64,000 bases of DNA from an uncultured Dysosmobacter sp. GTDB taxonomy: Bacteria; Bacillota; Clostridia; Oscillospirales; Oscillospiraceae. Shown here piece by piece: positions 27,901 through 36,498 of the stretch. The notes under the pieces were generated by a model. The model was given only the letters and a program-made list of their open reading frames with translations, was not told where the DNA came from and searched no databases. Each line of letters opens with the position of its first letter. Position 1 is the first letter of the stretch. The stretch is taken from assembly GCA_934565855.1 (NCBI GenBank), contig CAKTIO010000008.1:1-64000 (forward strand), given 5' to 3'. Position numbers and translations under genes: made by a program.

Positions 27901-28536
27901 ACGCTCAGGGTTCAGAGCGTGCTTACGGAACGCATCCACAGCGTCCATGTCGCACATTTCCTTCAGGTCCTCGTAATCCCACACGGCGATCTTCTGGATC
28001 TCGTGAGAGGTACGGAAGCCATCGAAGAAGTTGATGAAGGGAACGCGGCCCTCGATGGCAGCCAGATGTGCCACGGGAGACAGGTCCATGATCTCCTGAA
28101 CGTCATTCTCGCACAGCATGGCGAAGCCGGTCTGGCGGCATGCCATGACGTCGGAATGGTCGCCGAAGATGTTCAGCGCATGGGTGGAAACGGTACGCGC
28201 GGAAACATGGAACACGCAGGGCAGCAGCTCGCCGGCGATCTTATACATATTGGGGATCATCAGCAGCAGACCCTGAGATGCGGTGTAGGTGGTGGTCATT
28301 GCACCGGCTGCCAGAGAGCCGTGCACCGTGCCGGATGCACCTGCCTCAGACTGCATCTCGCACACCTTGACGGTGGTACCGAAGATGTTCTTACGGCCGT
28401 TGGCGGACCACTGGTCTACCATATCTGCCATGGGAGAGGACGGGGTGATCGGATAGATACCCGCCACTTCGGTAAACGCATAGCTGACATGGGCCGCAGC
28501 CGTGTTACCGTCCATGGACTTGAACTTTCTTGCCAT
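24916..28536 (-). CDS. nifJ: pyruvate:ferredoxin (flavodoxin) oxidoreductase
   Basis: 1206 residues, full length for a single-chain PFOR. It converts pyruvate and CoA to acetyl-CoA, CO2 and reduced ferredoxin. The N-terminal TPP/pyruvate domain starts with MDGNTAAAHVSYAFTEVA and shows YPITPSSPMAD. Two ferredoxin-type motifs (CIQCNNCAYVC and CMGCAVCVGQC) lie near residues 690 and 750, and the fourth cluster cysteines lie in SGSCAGC. The TPP motif GGDGWAYDIG is present near residue 970. AGGAGG precedes the ATG. It is a monocistronic, probably highly expressed gene. Confidence 0.97.
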   Translation of the reverse strand: MARKFKSMDGNTAAAHVSYAFTEVAGIYPITPSSPMADMVDQWSANGRKNIFGTTVKVCEMQSEAGASGTVHGSLAAGAMTTTYTASQGLLLMIPNMYKIAGELLPCVFHVSARTVSTHALNIFGDHSDVMACRQTGFAMLCENDVQEIMDLSPVAHLAAIEGRVPFINFFDGFRTSHEIQKIAVWDYEDLKEMCDMDAVDAFRKHALNPERPNMRGSHENGDIFFQHREACNPYYNALPEVVEKYMDKINAKLGTDYKLFNYYGAPDADRVIIAMGSICNVAEEVIDYMTAHGEKVGMVKVHLYRPFRADKLLAAIPATCKKIAVLDRTKEPGSQGEPLYMDVVTALANAGKNDIQVIGGRYGLGSKDTPPASVFAVYNELKKDAMKREFTIGINDDVTHLSLDEEAAPNVAAEGTIECKFWGLGGDGTVGANKNSIKIIGDHTDKYVQAYFQYDSKKTGGVTVSHLRFGDKPIKSSYYINKADFVACHVPSYITKHFPIVRDVKPGGTFLINCQWNTEELNHHLDAASKRYIAKNNIQVYTINAIDLAKEIGMGKRTNTILQSAFFSLAKVMPEAEAIQFMKDAATHSYLKKGQDIVDMNHKAIDLGATAYKKFDVPADWANAVDEDEKTQLTGKPELVEQVKTILNPVGKMDGDSLPVSAFAKHVDGQFELGAAAYEKRGVAVSVPTWDAAKCIQCNNCAYVCPHATIRPYALTEEEAKNAPEAAKIVDIKAGKGKGVYKYTMAVSPLDCMGCAVCVGQCPVGALTMVPQEEEAAQQDVFNYCVAEVSEKKDMQDNTVKGSQFKQPMLEFSGSCAGCAETSYARLITQLFGDHMYISNATGCSSIWGGPAATSPYCTNKEGHGPAWSNSLFEDNAEHGLGMYLGQQATRERLADLTRQLIAVEWARPELKEAAQKWLDTMDDGDASKTASEEYVKALESSISTVDELASIPQFKDHAAELKAQGAQFCDCEACKLVAEILKDKEYLRKKSVWIFGGDGWAYDIGFGGVDHVLASGKDVNVFVFDTEVYSNTGGQASKASNIGQVCQFAAAGKETKKKSLAEIAMSYGYIYVAQVAMGANPAQTLKAIQEAEAYHGPSLIIGYAPCEMHSIKGGMMNCQKEMKKAVECGYWNLFRFNPAANGAKFTLDSKEPAGGYREFLMNEARYSRLTREFPDRAENLFERNEQNAMDRYQHLLKLKAMYSE

Positions 28537-28594
28537 AAACTTACCTCCTATAATTTGCCGCTTGGCAGCAGCATTTTAACGAGTTCATGAAATC

Positions 28595-28658
28595 TGACAT
28601 GAGTTGTATGTCAAATCCCATGCGCTGGTATTATAGCACCTTCTATTTTTCATGTAAA
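28595..28658 (-). promoter_or_regulatory. nifJ promoter with downstream operator-like dyad
   Basis: Minus-strand promoter TTTACA (28653-28658), 17 bases, TATAAT (28630-28635). About ten bases past the expected start lies TGACATACAACTCATGTCA (28595-28613 on the plus strand), an inverted repeat with 6-bp arms. The position fits a repressor site or an mRNA hairpin. The rest of the 394-base gap to yifB is AT-rich; I saw no gene in it. Confidence 0.75.
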
Positions 28659-28930
28659 TGATTCTTTGTTATTTTTTGCGCAATTTTGCATTTTTTTGTG
28701 GAAAGGTCAAATCACCGCTCCCTTTTTCGTCATTTTTTCAATTCTATCGTTCCGCTTTTCGTCATCTTGTGGTAAAATGTTTTTGGTTAGTCAAGACTTC
28801 TTTGACGCATCAGCCATGCGCGCAGTCATCAGACAACTTGCATTTTACATGATTTTACCATATTTCCGTACTTTTCAGGAAGAAAAAACGTTTCCCTATT
28901 CTGAATCTTTCAAAAAGCAGGAGGTTCTAC

Positions 28931-30448
28931 ATGGTCGTCACTGTTCGTTCGCTGGGGCTGACCGGTCTGTCCGGATACGAGGTCAGTGCCGAGTGCTTTC
29001 TCTCCGGCGGCTTGCCCGCCTTTGACATCGTGGGACTGCCGGACGCCGCCGTCCGGGAGGCACGGGAGCGGGTCCGCGCCGCTGTGAAAAACTGCGGCGT
29101 AAAATTTCCCGTCAGCCGGATCACCGTGAATCTGGCGCCCGCCGGGCAGAAAAAGGCGGGAACGGTATACGACCTGCCGATCCTTGTGGGCATTCTGGCA
29201 GCCTCCGGCGCGCTGCCGCCCCTGCCAAGGGACGCCGCCTTTGTGGGTGAGCTGTCCCTTACCGGGGCACTGCGGGGCGTAAACGGCATTCTGCCGATGG
29301 CGCTGGCGGCACGGCGCTGCGGGGTGCGGACACTATTCGTTCCGGCGGAAAACGCTGCGGAGGCGACCCTTGCCGGGGGGCTGCGGGTCTACGGCGTGCC
29401 GGATGTCTCCGCGCTGGTGCAGCACCTGACCGGGCAGATGTCCCTTCCCTCCGCCGCACCCTGGAATCCTCAGCCGGAGGAGACACCTCTGCCAGACTTT
29501 CAGGATGTGATGGGGCAGGAAAACGTAAAGCGCGCCCTGGAGGTCGCCGCCGCAGGCGGACACAACATCCTGCTCATCGGCTCCCCCGGCGCGGGAAAAT
29601 CCATGCTGGCAAAGCGGCTGCCCTCCATCCTGCCACCGCTGAGCCACACCGAGGCGCTGGAGACCAGCGCCATCTGGTCGGTGGCAGGGCTGCTGGACCA
29701 CACCCATCCATTGCTGACACAGCGCCCCTTCCGCTCTCCCCACCACACCGCCTCTGCCGCCGCCATTGCCGGAGGCGGTCCCGCCATGCGTCCCGGAGAG
29801 ATCTCGCTGGCGCACAACGGCGTTCTTTTTCTGGACGAACTGCCGGAGTTTCACCGGGACGTGCTGGAAGCCATGCGGCAGCCACTGGAGGATGGCGAGG
29901 TCACGGTCGCCCGTGCCGGCGGCACGCTGCACCTGCCCGCCCGGTTTCAGCTGGTGTGCGCCATGAACCCCTGCCGCTGCGGCTGGCGGGGACACCCCTC
30001 CGGAAAATGCACCTGCTCGGACCGGGAGGTGGCAAAATATGTGGAAAAGATCTCCGGTCCCATGCTGGACCGGATGGATCTGCACGTCTCCGTTCCGTCC
30101 GTGGAATATGAAGCGCTTCAGCGGAAGAGCCAGCCGGAAGCCTCCGCGGAGATCCGCCGCCGGGTGCTTGCCGCCCGGGACATCCAGCAGCGCCGCTACG
30201 CCGGGACCGGCATTCCCTGCAACGCCCATCTGACCCCCGCCCTGACAGGACGTTTCTGCCAGCTGGACAGCGCCGGGGAAAAGCTGATGCGCTCCGCCTT
30301 TGAGCGCATGGGGCTTACCGCCCGCTCCCATGACCGCATTCTCCGGGTCGCCCGGACCATTGCCGATCTGGATGGTGCGGAGCACATCGGCGCGGAGCAT
30401 CTGGCGGAAGCCATCCAGTACCGGAACAGCGACATTTTAAAGGGCTGA
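28931..30448 (+). CDS. yifB: YifB/ComM family Mg-chelatase-like AAA+ ATPase
   Basis: 505 residues. An N-terminal ribosomal-protein-S5-like/ChlI domain (GLPDAAVREARERV) precedes an AAA+ module with Walker A GSPGAGKS at 217-224 and Walker B LFLDELPEF. A CxxxC cluster (CRCGWRGHPSGKCTC) and the C-terminal Mg_chelatase_C domain complete the family layout. ComM is a hexameric branch-migration helicase used in natural transformation; in Firmicutes the role is less certain. AGGAGG precedes ATG 28931. A hairpin follows the stop. Confidence 0.93.
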   Translation: MVVTVRSLGLTGLSGYEVSAECFLSGGLPAFDIVGLPDAAVREARERVRAAVKNCGVKFPVSRITVNLAPAGQKKAGTVYDLPILVGILAASGALPPLPRDAAFVGELSLTGALRGVNGILPMALAARRCGVRTLFVPAENAAEATLAGGLRVYGVPDVSALVQHLTGQMSLPSAAPWNPQPEETPLPDFQDVMGQENVKRALEVAAAGGHNILLIGSPGAGKSMLAKRLPSILPPLSHTEALETSAIWSVAGLLDHTHPLLTQRPFRSPHHTASAAAIAGGGPAMRPGEISLAHNGVLFLDELPEFHRDVLEAMRQPLEDGEVTVARAGGTLHLPARFQLVCAMNPCRCGWRGHPSGKCTCSDREVAKYVEKISGPMLDRMDLHVSVPSVEYEALQRKSQPEASAEIRRRVLAARDIQQRRYAGTGIPCNAHLTPALTGRFCQLDSAGEKLMRSAFERMGLTARSHDRILRVARTIADLDGAEHIGAEHLAEAIQYRNSDILKG

Positions 30449-30490
30449 GCCGGGCTGGGTCCCCCCTCCTCGCAGAAGCAGAAAGCATAT

Positions 30491-30518
30491 GGGGCGCTGC
30501 CACTCCGGCAGCGCCCCG
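30491..30518. terminator. terminator between convergent genes
   Basis: Stem GGGGCGCTGC / GCAGCGCCCC with a short loop; moderately T-rich on both sides. Confidence 0.75.
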
Positions 30519-30546
30519 TTCCATTGTTTCTCTTTCTGATCCGCAG

Positions 30547-30858
30547 TCAGGACGCCGCCTGCACTGACAGGACCTCTCCGGTAAAGCGGTCCACCACAGT
30601 CAGCTTTCCCGTATAGGTCACTGTGACCCTGTCGCCCTCCTGTACCTGGGACAGTCCCTCGGGTTCCCTCCCCGCTTCGATGGGAAAGGAATAGCTGTCG
30701 CCCTGATTGTCCGTCACCACAAACTGAAAGCTTTTTACTTCATCCAATGTACCGGTGAGGGTGTTCTCCGCCGTTTCCGCCTGCTTTCCGCAGCCTGCCG
30801 CCAATACCAGCAGCAGTGCCAGCAGGCACACGCCCACTGCGTTTTTCAGTTGCTTCAT
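30547..30858 (-). CDS. small lipoprotein in a sigma factor operon
   Basis: 103 residues. Signal sequence with lipobox LAAGC, so it should be anchored on the outer face of the membrane. The remaining 80 residues look like a small beta-rich domain (VTVTYTGKLTVVDRFTGEVLSV). No named family is evident. It follows the anti-sigma gene by 24 bases and is probably part of the same transcript. Confidence 0.72.
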   Translation of the reverse strand: MKQLKNAVGVCLLALLLVLAAGCGKQAETAENTLTGTLDEVKSFQFVVTDNQGDSYSFPIEAGREPEGLSQVQEGDRVTVTYTGKLTVVDRFTGEVLSVQAAS

Positions 30859-30882
30859 CTGCCTGATCCTCCTTTGGTCTTC

Positions 30883-31728
30883 TTATTGCCGGACCTCCTG
30901 CCAGACGTCATCCGGAATGGTAAATTCCGGCGCGCCCATTGCTCCCGGCGCGATCTCATACTCATCGAACGCCAGCACCAGCCGTCCGTCCGCGTCAAAA
31001 TAATAGTTCTGGTCGTCCCGGACGCCTTCCCAGTCCTCTGTAAAGTAAACAGCGCCGGAATCCGGGTCCTCCATCTGCTGTGCCATCTGCCGCCGGATCT
31101 CCTCCGTCAGCCGCTGCGCCCAGTCCGAATCCGGCTGGAACAGGTCCTTCAGGGCAACGATGCGGTCCGCCTGCTTGTCAATGTTGTAAATGCGGCTGAA
31201 CTCATAGCCGCTTGCCATGATTTGCAGTCCGTTGACCCGCAGGGTGAACCAGCTGTCGCTGTCGGTCAGCACGTCATAGCTGACGTCCAGGCTCTCATAG
31301 CCCTCGCCCAGCGTCTTGCAGTCCTCCTGAAATTGGGTCAGCAGCCGGTCGGTATACGCCTGCACGTCCCGGTTCACGGAGCCTGCCGCACTGCTGTCTC
31401 CCTGGATCTCCGGTACGGTGACCTCCGCCGTGCCGTGTCCCCCGCCGTAGTAGATGCTCCGCACGGTGATAACCCGGACAATGGACCCCAGCAGGGGTAC
31501 CCGCTCCATTGCCGCCGCCGCGCTGGCAGACAGGTTCGGCACCGCAAGAAACACCGCCAGTGCCGCCACGGCAGCCGCCTGCCAGCGGATGGCGCGGCGC
31601 TTTTTCGCCGGATGCTCCGGCAGTCCTGCGCAGGTGGAAAACACCCGCTCCTCATAGTCCTCCGGCAGAGGAAGGGGTTCGTCCTTCGCCCTCTGCCGCA
31701 GCTTTTCATCCAATAAATGATCCTGCAT
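30883..31728 (-). CDS. RsiV-like anti-sigma factor (DUF3298)
   Basis: 281 residues: cytoplasmic N-terminus of about 50 residues, one membrane segment (AAAVAALAVFLAVPNL), and an extracellular DUF3298/DUF4163-type domain. RsiV in Bacillus holds the ECF factor SigV and binds lysozyme; the domain layout matches. It overlaps the sigma factor gene by 23 bases, giving coupled translation. Ligand is not known here. Confidence 0.85.
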   Translation of the reverse strand: MQDHLLDEKLRQRAKDEPLPLPEDYEERVFSTCAGLPEHPAKKRRAIRWQAAAVAALAVFLAVPNLSASAAAAMERVPLLGSIVRVITVRSIYYGGGHGTAEVTVPEIQGDSSAAGSVNRDVQAYTDRLLTQFQEDCKTLGEGYESLDVSYDVLTDSDSWFTLRVNGLQIMASGYEFSRIYNIDKQADRIVALKDLFQPDSDWAQRLTEEIRRQMAQQMEDPDSGAVYFTEDWEGVRDDQNYYFDADGRLVLAFDEYEIAPGAMGAPEFTIPDDVWQEVRQ

Positions 31729-32227
31729 TTCCGGTTCCTCCTTCTTCCCGCAGCAGCTGCTTCAGCCGCTGGCGCGCCCGGTGCAGCCGCGCCTTTACCG
31801 CGTCCTGGGACAGCCCCAGAACCTCGCTGATCTGCCGGATGCTGTAGTCCTCGTAATAAAACAGCACAACGGTGACGCGCAGGTCCCGGGACAGCTGCCC
31901 GACCGCCTGCCACAGCGACAGCGCCTCTGTCCGGTCCGGCTCCGGGGCGGGAAGCGTCTCCTCCACGCCGGAGAGCTCCACCGTGGCGTGGGTCCTGCGG
32001 CAGACATCGTAGCACTGGTTCACCAGAATGCGCAGCAGCCACGGCTTGAAGCTCTCCCTCTGGCGCAGCAGGTGCAGCCTGGCATAGGCACTGAGGATCG
32101 CCTCCTGTACGGCGTCCTCGGCATCCTCATCCGTCTTCAGGATGCTGCGCGCCACCCGGAACAGATCCGCCTGACAGCGCACCACCTGTCCAGTGAACCA
32201 CGCCTTTTCCGTCTCCTGTTGTCTCAC
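31706..32227 (-). CDS. ECF-type RNA polymerase sigma factor (SigV-like)
   Basis: 173 residues with sigma region 2 (VARSILKTDEDAEDAVQEA) and region 4 (YYEDYSIRQISEVLGLSQDAVKARLHRARQRLK). The GTG start at 32227 has GGGGGG upstream. It leads a three-gene operon with its anti-sigma factor and a lipoprotein, a cell-envelope stress layout. No typical ECF promoter could be assigned by eye. Confidence 0.92.
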   Translation of the reverse strand: MRQQETEKAWFTGQVVRCQADLFRVARSILKTDEDAEDAVQEAILSAYARLHLLRQRESFKPWLLRILVNQCYDVCRRTHATVELSGVEETLPAPEPDRTEALSLWQAVGQLSRDLRVTVVLFYYEDYSIRQISEVLGLSQDAVKARLHRARQRLKQLLREEGGTGNAGSFIG

Positions 32228-32412
32228 TGGTCCCGCCCCCCTTCATCGTGTCTTTTTTGACCGGTCATTTATTCAGACGGTCCATCCCTGCAAAAGGTGA
32301 CACGGCATTTTATTTTTTTCCAGGCTCCGCCGCGTTTTCCTCTTCCTATTTTCCAGTCCATCCATTATAATATGTAGTTAAAGATTTTCAAGAATAATGG
32401 AGGGTTTCCCCA

Positions 32413-33621
32413 ATGGCAGAAGAAACCATGCAGGAAATATTGCTGTTAAAATTAGGCGAAGTCGTTTTAAAGGGGCTGAACCGGAACGTATTTGAGGACA
32501 AGCTGGTGTCCAACGTCAGCCGCAGGATCCGTCCCTACGGGCGCTTTCAGATCTACACCCGGCAGAGCACCATTTATGTGGAGCCCAAGGAAGACGGGTG
32601 CGACATGGACGGCGCTTACCGCGCCTGCACTCAGGTGTTCGGCGTGGCAGCGGTGGCACGGGCGCTGCCCTGTGAAAAAACCGTGGAAGCCATTGTTGAC
32701 ACTGCCAAAACCTATCTTGCCGGAGAGTTCGCCAAGGCGCGGACCTTTAAGGTGGAGAGCAAGCGGGCGGACAAGCGCTATCCGCTGAACTCCATCCAGC
32801 TGTCCCAGGCGGTGGGCGGCGAGCTGAACGAGCTGTTCCCCCAGGTGGCGGTGGACGTTCACCATCCCGACCTGACGGTTTTCGTAGAGATCCGGGAAAA
32901 GGCGGCTTATGTCCACGGTCCCGCGATGGAGGGCGCCGGCGGTCTGCCGGTGGGCATGGGCGGCAAGGCGGTATCCCTGCTGTCCGGCGGCATCGACAGC
33001 CCTGTTTCCTCCTGGATGATGGCACGCCGGGGCATGTGGCTGGAAATGGTGCATTTTGAGTCTCCTCCCTATACCTCCCAGATGGCACAGGACAAGGTGC
33101 TGGAGCTGGCAAAGGAGCTGACGCCCTGGTGCGGTCAACTGATGGTCCACATCGTCCCCTTTACGGAGATTCAGGAGGAGATTCGCCGGAAATGCCCGGA
33201 GGAGTATTTCACCCTCATCATGCGCCGCTTTATGATGCGGCTGGCGCAGGCGGTGGCGCGCCGGGTCAAAGCGGGCGCCCTGATCACCGGCGAGTCGCTG
33301 GGGCAGGTGGCAAGCCAGACCATGCTGGCGCTGGGTGTTACGGAAAGCGTAACGGAGCTGCCGGTGCTGCGTCCCCTGATCGGCATGGACAAGGTGGAAA
33401 TTATCCGGATGTCCCGGCGCATCGGCACCTACGACACCTCCATCCTGCCCTATGAGGACTGCTGCACTGTGTTCACTCCCCGGCACCCCTGCACCCGCCC
33501 GGTGCTAGAGGACGTCGCTGCCGCCGAGGCGGCGCTGGACGTGGACGCCCTGATGGAAAAGTCCCTTGCCGGGATCAAAAGGGTCCGCATCAAAAACGAC
33601 GGCACCATCAAGCGGCTGTAA
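32413..33621 (+). CDS. thiI: tRNA 4-thiouridine synthetase ThiI
   Basis: 402 residues: N-terminal ferredoxin-like and THUMP domains (about 60-170), then a PP-loop pyrophosphatase domain with SGGIDS at 191-196. There is no rhodanese domain, as in many Firmicutes. It adds sulfur to U8 of tRNA and may take part in thiazole synthesis. GGAGG lies before ATG 32413 and TATAAT lies about 45 bases upstream. The next gene, cinA, starts 60 bases downstream and is likely co-transcribed. Confidence 0.95.
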   Translation: MAEETMQEILLLKLGEVVLKGLNRNVFEDKLVSNVSRRIRPYGRFQIYTRQSTIYVEPKEDGCDMDGAYRACTQVFGVAAVARALPCEKTVEAIVDTAKTYLAGEFAKARTFKVESKRADKRYPLNSIQLSQAVGGELNELFPQVAVDVHHPDLTVFVEIREKAAYVHGPAMEGAGGLPVGMGGKAVSLLSGGIDSPVSSWMMARRGMWLEMVHFESPPYTSQMAQDKVLELAKELTPWCGQLMVHIVPFTEIQEEIRRKCPEEYFTLIMRRFMMRLAQAVARRVKAGALITGESLGQVASQTMLALGVTESVTELPVLRPLIGMDKVEIIRMSRRIGTYDTSILPYEDCCTVFTPRHPCTRPVLEDVAAAEAALDVDALMEKSLAGIKRVRIKNDGTIKRL

Positions 33622-33681
33622 GCCGTTTCCGCCCGGCGGGCGGAGCCATCCGTAAAAATAACAGAGAAGGGAAGCGTTTTT

Positions 33682-34944
33682 ATGGCACACAAGGCAGAGC
33701 TGATTGCTGTGGGAACGGAGATCCTACTGGGCAACATCGCCAATACCGACGCCCAGTACCTCTCCCGGGAGCTCAGCGCCATCGGAGTCAACGTCTTCTG
33801 GCACACCGTGGTGGGCGACAATGCCCAGCGGCTGGAGGAGGCACTGGAGATCGCCCGCAGGCGGGCGGACATCATCATCACCACCGGAGGGCTGGGTCCC
33901 ACCTACGATGACATGACCAAGCAGACCATCTGCGAGGTCTTCCACCGTCCGATGGAGCTGCACGAGGACATCGTGGAGAACCTCAAGCAGTTTTACCGGG
34001 AATCCATGCACCGGGAAATGCCGGTGAACAACATCCGCCAGGCAGAGCTGCCGGTGGGCTGCACCATTTTTGACAACGCCGTGGGTACCGCGCCTGGCTG
34101 CGCCTTCTGCGAAGAGGGCGTGCATGTGCTGATGCTGCCCGGTCCTCCCTTCGAGTTGGAGACCATGACCCGGCGCTGTGCCATTCCCTATCTGCGCCAG
34201 CTGAGCCAGGAGATCATCCTCTCTCATGATGTGATGAGCTTCGGTCTGGGCGAATCCTCCGTGGAGCAGATCCTGCACGACCGGATGGTGTCTATGGAAA
34301 ATCCCACCCTCGCTACTTACGCCAAGCCCTCGGAGGTCCGGCTCCGCGCCACGGCGAAGGCCGCCACCGCGGAAGAGGCGGAAGCCATGCTTGCCCCTGT
34401 GGTGAAGGAGGTCCAGGAGGCGCTGGGCAACTATGTATACGGTGTGGATGTCTCCGGTCTGCCGGAGCAGTGCCTGAAGCTGCTGCTGGAAAAGAAGCAG
34501 ACCTTTGCCACGGCGGAAAGCTGCACCGGCGGTCTCATTGCCCAGCAGATCACCGCCCTGCCCGGGGCGTCCAATGTGTACCGGGGCGGCGTGGTGTCCT
34601 ATTGGACATCGGTAAAGGCGGATGTGCTGGGCGTTCCCCAGTCCGTTCTGGATGAATACGGCGCCGTTGCCGATCCCACCGCCCGCGCGATGGCGGACGG
34701 TGTGCGGAGACTGACAGGCGCGGATCTTGCCGTTTCCGTCACCGGCGTTGCCGGACCGGACAGTGACGAGCGGGGCAACCCGGTGGGGCTGGTCTATGTG
34801 GGGCTTTCCACTCCCACCGGCACCTTCTGCCGGGAGCTGCACCTGGGCAAGCGCCGCCGGGACCGCGTCCGGGGCGTTTCCACCAACCACGCCTTTGACA
34901 TGCTGCGGCGCTATCTCACCGGGCTGGAGGTCGAGACCCTGTGA
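33682..34944 (+). CDS. cinA: CinA family competence/damage-inducible protein
   Basis: 420 residues, both domains present: MoCF-like N-terminal part (GTEILLGNIANTDAQYL, TTGGLGPTYDD) and the CinA C-terminal amidase-like part (ESCTGGLIAQ, SYWTSVKADVLGV). Members have ADP-ribose pyrophosphatase and NMN deamidase activities in pyridine nucleotide salvage. AGAAGGGAAG lies before the ATG. The stop overlaps the next start as GTGA. Confidence 0.95.
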   Translation: MAHKAELIAVGTEILLGNIANTDAQYLSRELSAIGVNVFWHTVVGDNAQRLEEALEIARRRADIIITTGGLGPTYDDMTKQTICEVFHRPMELHEDIVENLKQFYRESMHREMPVNNIRQAELPVGCTIFDNAVGTAPGCAFCEEGVHVLMLPGPPFELETMTRRCAIPYLRQLSQEIILSHDVMSFGLGESSVEQILHDRMVSMENPTLATYAKPSEVRLRATAKAATAEEAEAMLAPVVKEVQEALGNYVYGVDVSGLPEQCLKLLLEKKQTFATAESCTGGLIAQQITALPGASNVYRGGVVSYWTSVKADVLGVPQSVLDEYGAVADPTARAMADGVRRLTGADLAVSVTGVAGPDSDERGNPVGLVYVGLSTPTGTFCRELHLGKRRRDRVRGVSTNHAFDMLRRYLTGLEVETL

Positions 34945-35441
34945 GCGGAGATTACGCCATCCGCCGCGCCCAGCCGGAGGAGCTGGCACGCATTCTTGCC
35001 ATCTATGCCCACGCCCGCGCCTTTATGGCGCAGCACGGCAATGCCGGACAGTGGGGCGGCGGCTTCCCGCCCCAGTCTCTGGTGGAACAGGACATCGCCG
35101 CCGGACGCAGCTGCGTCTGCACGGACGCCTCCGGCACGGTGCAGGGTGTTTTCGTCTATCTCTTCGGCACGGCGGACCCTACCTATACCGTCATTGAGGG
35201 GCATTGGCTCAATGACGCGCCCTACGGCGTCATCCACCGGCTCGCCTCCGCGCCCGGCACCCACGGCGCCGCCACCGCGTGCATCCAGTGGGTCTACAGC
35301 CAGTGCCGCAACCTGCGCATCGACACCCATGAGCAGAACCTGCCCATGCGGAGCCTGCTGCAAAAGCTGGGCTTCACGCCCTGCGGCATCATCCATGTGG
35401 AGGATGGCACTCCCCGCATCGCCTATCAGAAATCCGGCTGA
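34941..35441 (+). CDS. GNAT family N-acetyltransferase
   Basis: 166 residues. GNAT-like fold with an acceptor N-terminus (YAIRRAQPEELARILAIY) and a C-terminal motif RSLLQKLGFTPCGIIHV. The usual Q/RxxGxG/A acetyl-CoA loop is weak (RLASAPGTHGAA). The GTG start overlaps the cinA stop by four bases, so translation is coupled. Substrate unknown. Confidence 0.83.
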   Translation: MSGDYAIRRAQPEELARILAIYAHARAFMAQHGNAGQWGGGFPPQSLVEQDIAAGRSCVCTDASGTVQGVFVYLFGTADPTYTVIEGHWLNDAPYGVIHRLASAPGTHGAATACIQWVYSQCRNLRIDTHEQNLPMRSLLQKLGFTPCGIIHVEDGTPRIAYQKSG

Positions 35442-35464
35442 CGGCACGGCATTTTCCATATAGC

Positions 35465-35501
35465 AACAGCAGGGAGCGCCCCCTCGGCGCTCCCTGCTGT
35501 T
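35465..35501. terminator. bidirectional terminator
   Basis: Stem AACAGCAGGGAGCGCC / GGCGCTCCCTGCTGTT between convergent genes; T-rich on the plus strand. Confidence 0.9.
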
Positions 35502-35512
35502 TGCTTTGTCGT

Positions 35513-36277
35513 CTATCCCAACGCCACATCCAGCACCATCATCACCAGAAAGCCCAGCACAAAGCCGCAGGTGCCAGCCCGGCTGTGCGCCTGGGGGATC
35601 AACTCCTCCACCACCACATACAGCATGGCTCCCGCCGCGAAGGACAGCAGCCATGGCATGGCCGCCGCCGCTTCGGCGGCGATCAGCACCACCAGCACAC
35701 CGAATACCGGCTCTACCGCGCCGGACAGCGCGCCGCCTGCAAATGCCCGCCGCCGGGAGCAGCCCTCCTGCCGCAGCGGCAGCGCCACCGCCGCACCCTC
35801 CGGAAAATTCTGAATGCCGATCCCCATTGCCAGCGCCGCCGCGCCGGCAAGGCTCTCCCCTCTGGACGCCAGCGCAAACGCCAGCCCCACCGCCATGCCC
35901 TCCGGCACGTTGTGCAGCGTGATGGCAGCCGCCAGCAGCGCCGACCGCCGGGAAACCGATGTACCCTCGCCCTTTCGCAGACGGCGCAGTTGGGGCAGCA
36001 GTGCGTCCAGCGCCGCCAAAAACGCCACGCCGCCCAGCATTCCCACCGCCGCGGGCAGCCAGCCGGGCAGCCCACGCTCCTGCGCCTTGGCAATGGCGGG
36101 CAGCAGCAGGCTCCACACGGACGCCGCCGTCATCACGCCCGCCGCAAACCCCAGCATGGCGCGCTGGCACCGCTGCCGCGGAGTGCCTGCAAAGAAAAAC
36201 ACGGTGGCGGCGCCCAGCACTGTCATGGCAAAGGTAAACCCCGTGCCAGCCGCCGCCCATGTGATGCTCTCTATCAT
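35513..36277 (-). CDS. ZIP family divalent metal transporter
   Basis: 254 residues, about eight membrane segments. Two metal-site helices carry HNVPEGMAVG and QNFPEGAAVAL, and a later VEELIP. The charged loop between segments three and four (RRLRKGEGTSVSRRS) is short and lacks the usual histidines. Members import zinc or other divalent ions. The selected ATG 36277 has AGGAGG upstream. Confidence 0.88.
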   Translation of the reverse strand: MIESITWAAAGTGFTFAMTVLGAATVFFFAGTPRQRCQRAMLGFAAGVMTAASVWSLLLPAIAKAQERGLPGWLPAAVGMLGGVAFLAALDALLPQLRRLRKGEGTSVSRRSALLAAAITLHNVPEGMAVGLAFALASRGESLAGAAALAMGIGIQNFPEGAAVALPLRQEGCSRRRAFAGGALSGAVEPVFGVLVVLIAAEAAAAMPWLLSFAAGAMLYVVVEELIPQAHSRAGTCGFVLGFLVMMVLDVALG

Positions 36278-36349
36278 CTTCGTCCCTCCTGCCGGGCGGT
36301 CTCCGCCCGTAATCCAGCATACGCCGGAGGAGAAAATTGGGTGACAGGG

Positions 36350-36378
36350 TTGCATTTCCCTTCCGGCTGTGCTACTCT
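36350..36378 (+). promoter_or_regulatory. promoter of the guanine riboswitch transcript
   Basis: TTGCAT, 17 bases, TACTCT. The aptamer begins 14 bases past the -10 box. Confidence 0.6.
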
Positions 36379-36391
36379 TTTCTCAGAAAAC

Positions 36392-36473
36392 GGCTCATAT
36401 AGGTCCGCTGGGCGGGAGAGTCTTCCCGGGTGCGGACGTTTCTACGGAGCTGCCGAAGGCTCTGCTATGAGTG
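36392..36473 (+). ncRNA. guanine-class purine riboswitch aptamer with an enlarged P2 arm
   Basis: P1 CTCATA (36394-36399) pairs with TATGAG (36466-36471). P2 GTCCGC / GCGGAC is followed by J2/3 GTTTCTAC, identical to the xpt riboswitch, then P3 GGAGC/GCTCT. The binding-pocket residues equivalent to U22, U47, U51 and C74 are all present; C74 indicates guanine rather than adenine. L2 is about 23 bases with an inner stem CGGGA/TCCCG instead of the usual 7-base kissing loop. It precedes a guanine deaminase gene, which fits the ligand. Confidence 0.85.
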
Positions 36474-36498
36474 TCTGAACGGAGGAATGCATCCATCC

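Noticed and set aside
24841..28590. 1249-residue open frame opposite nifJ
   Set aside because: It mirrors nifJ codon usage, has no ribosome site and no known domain; a shadow of a GC-rich, highly biased gene.
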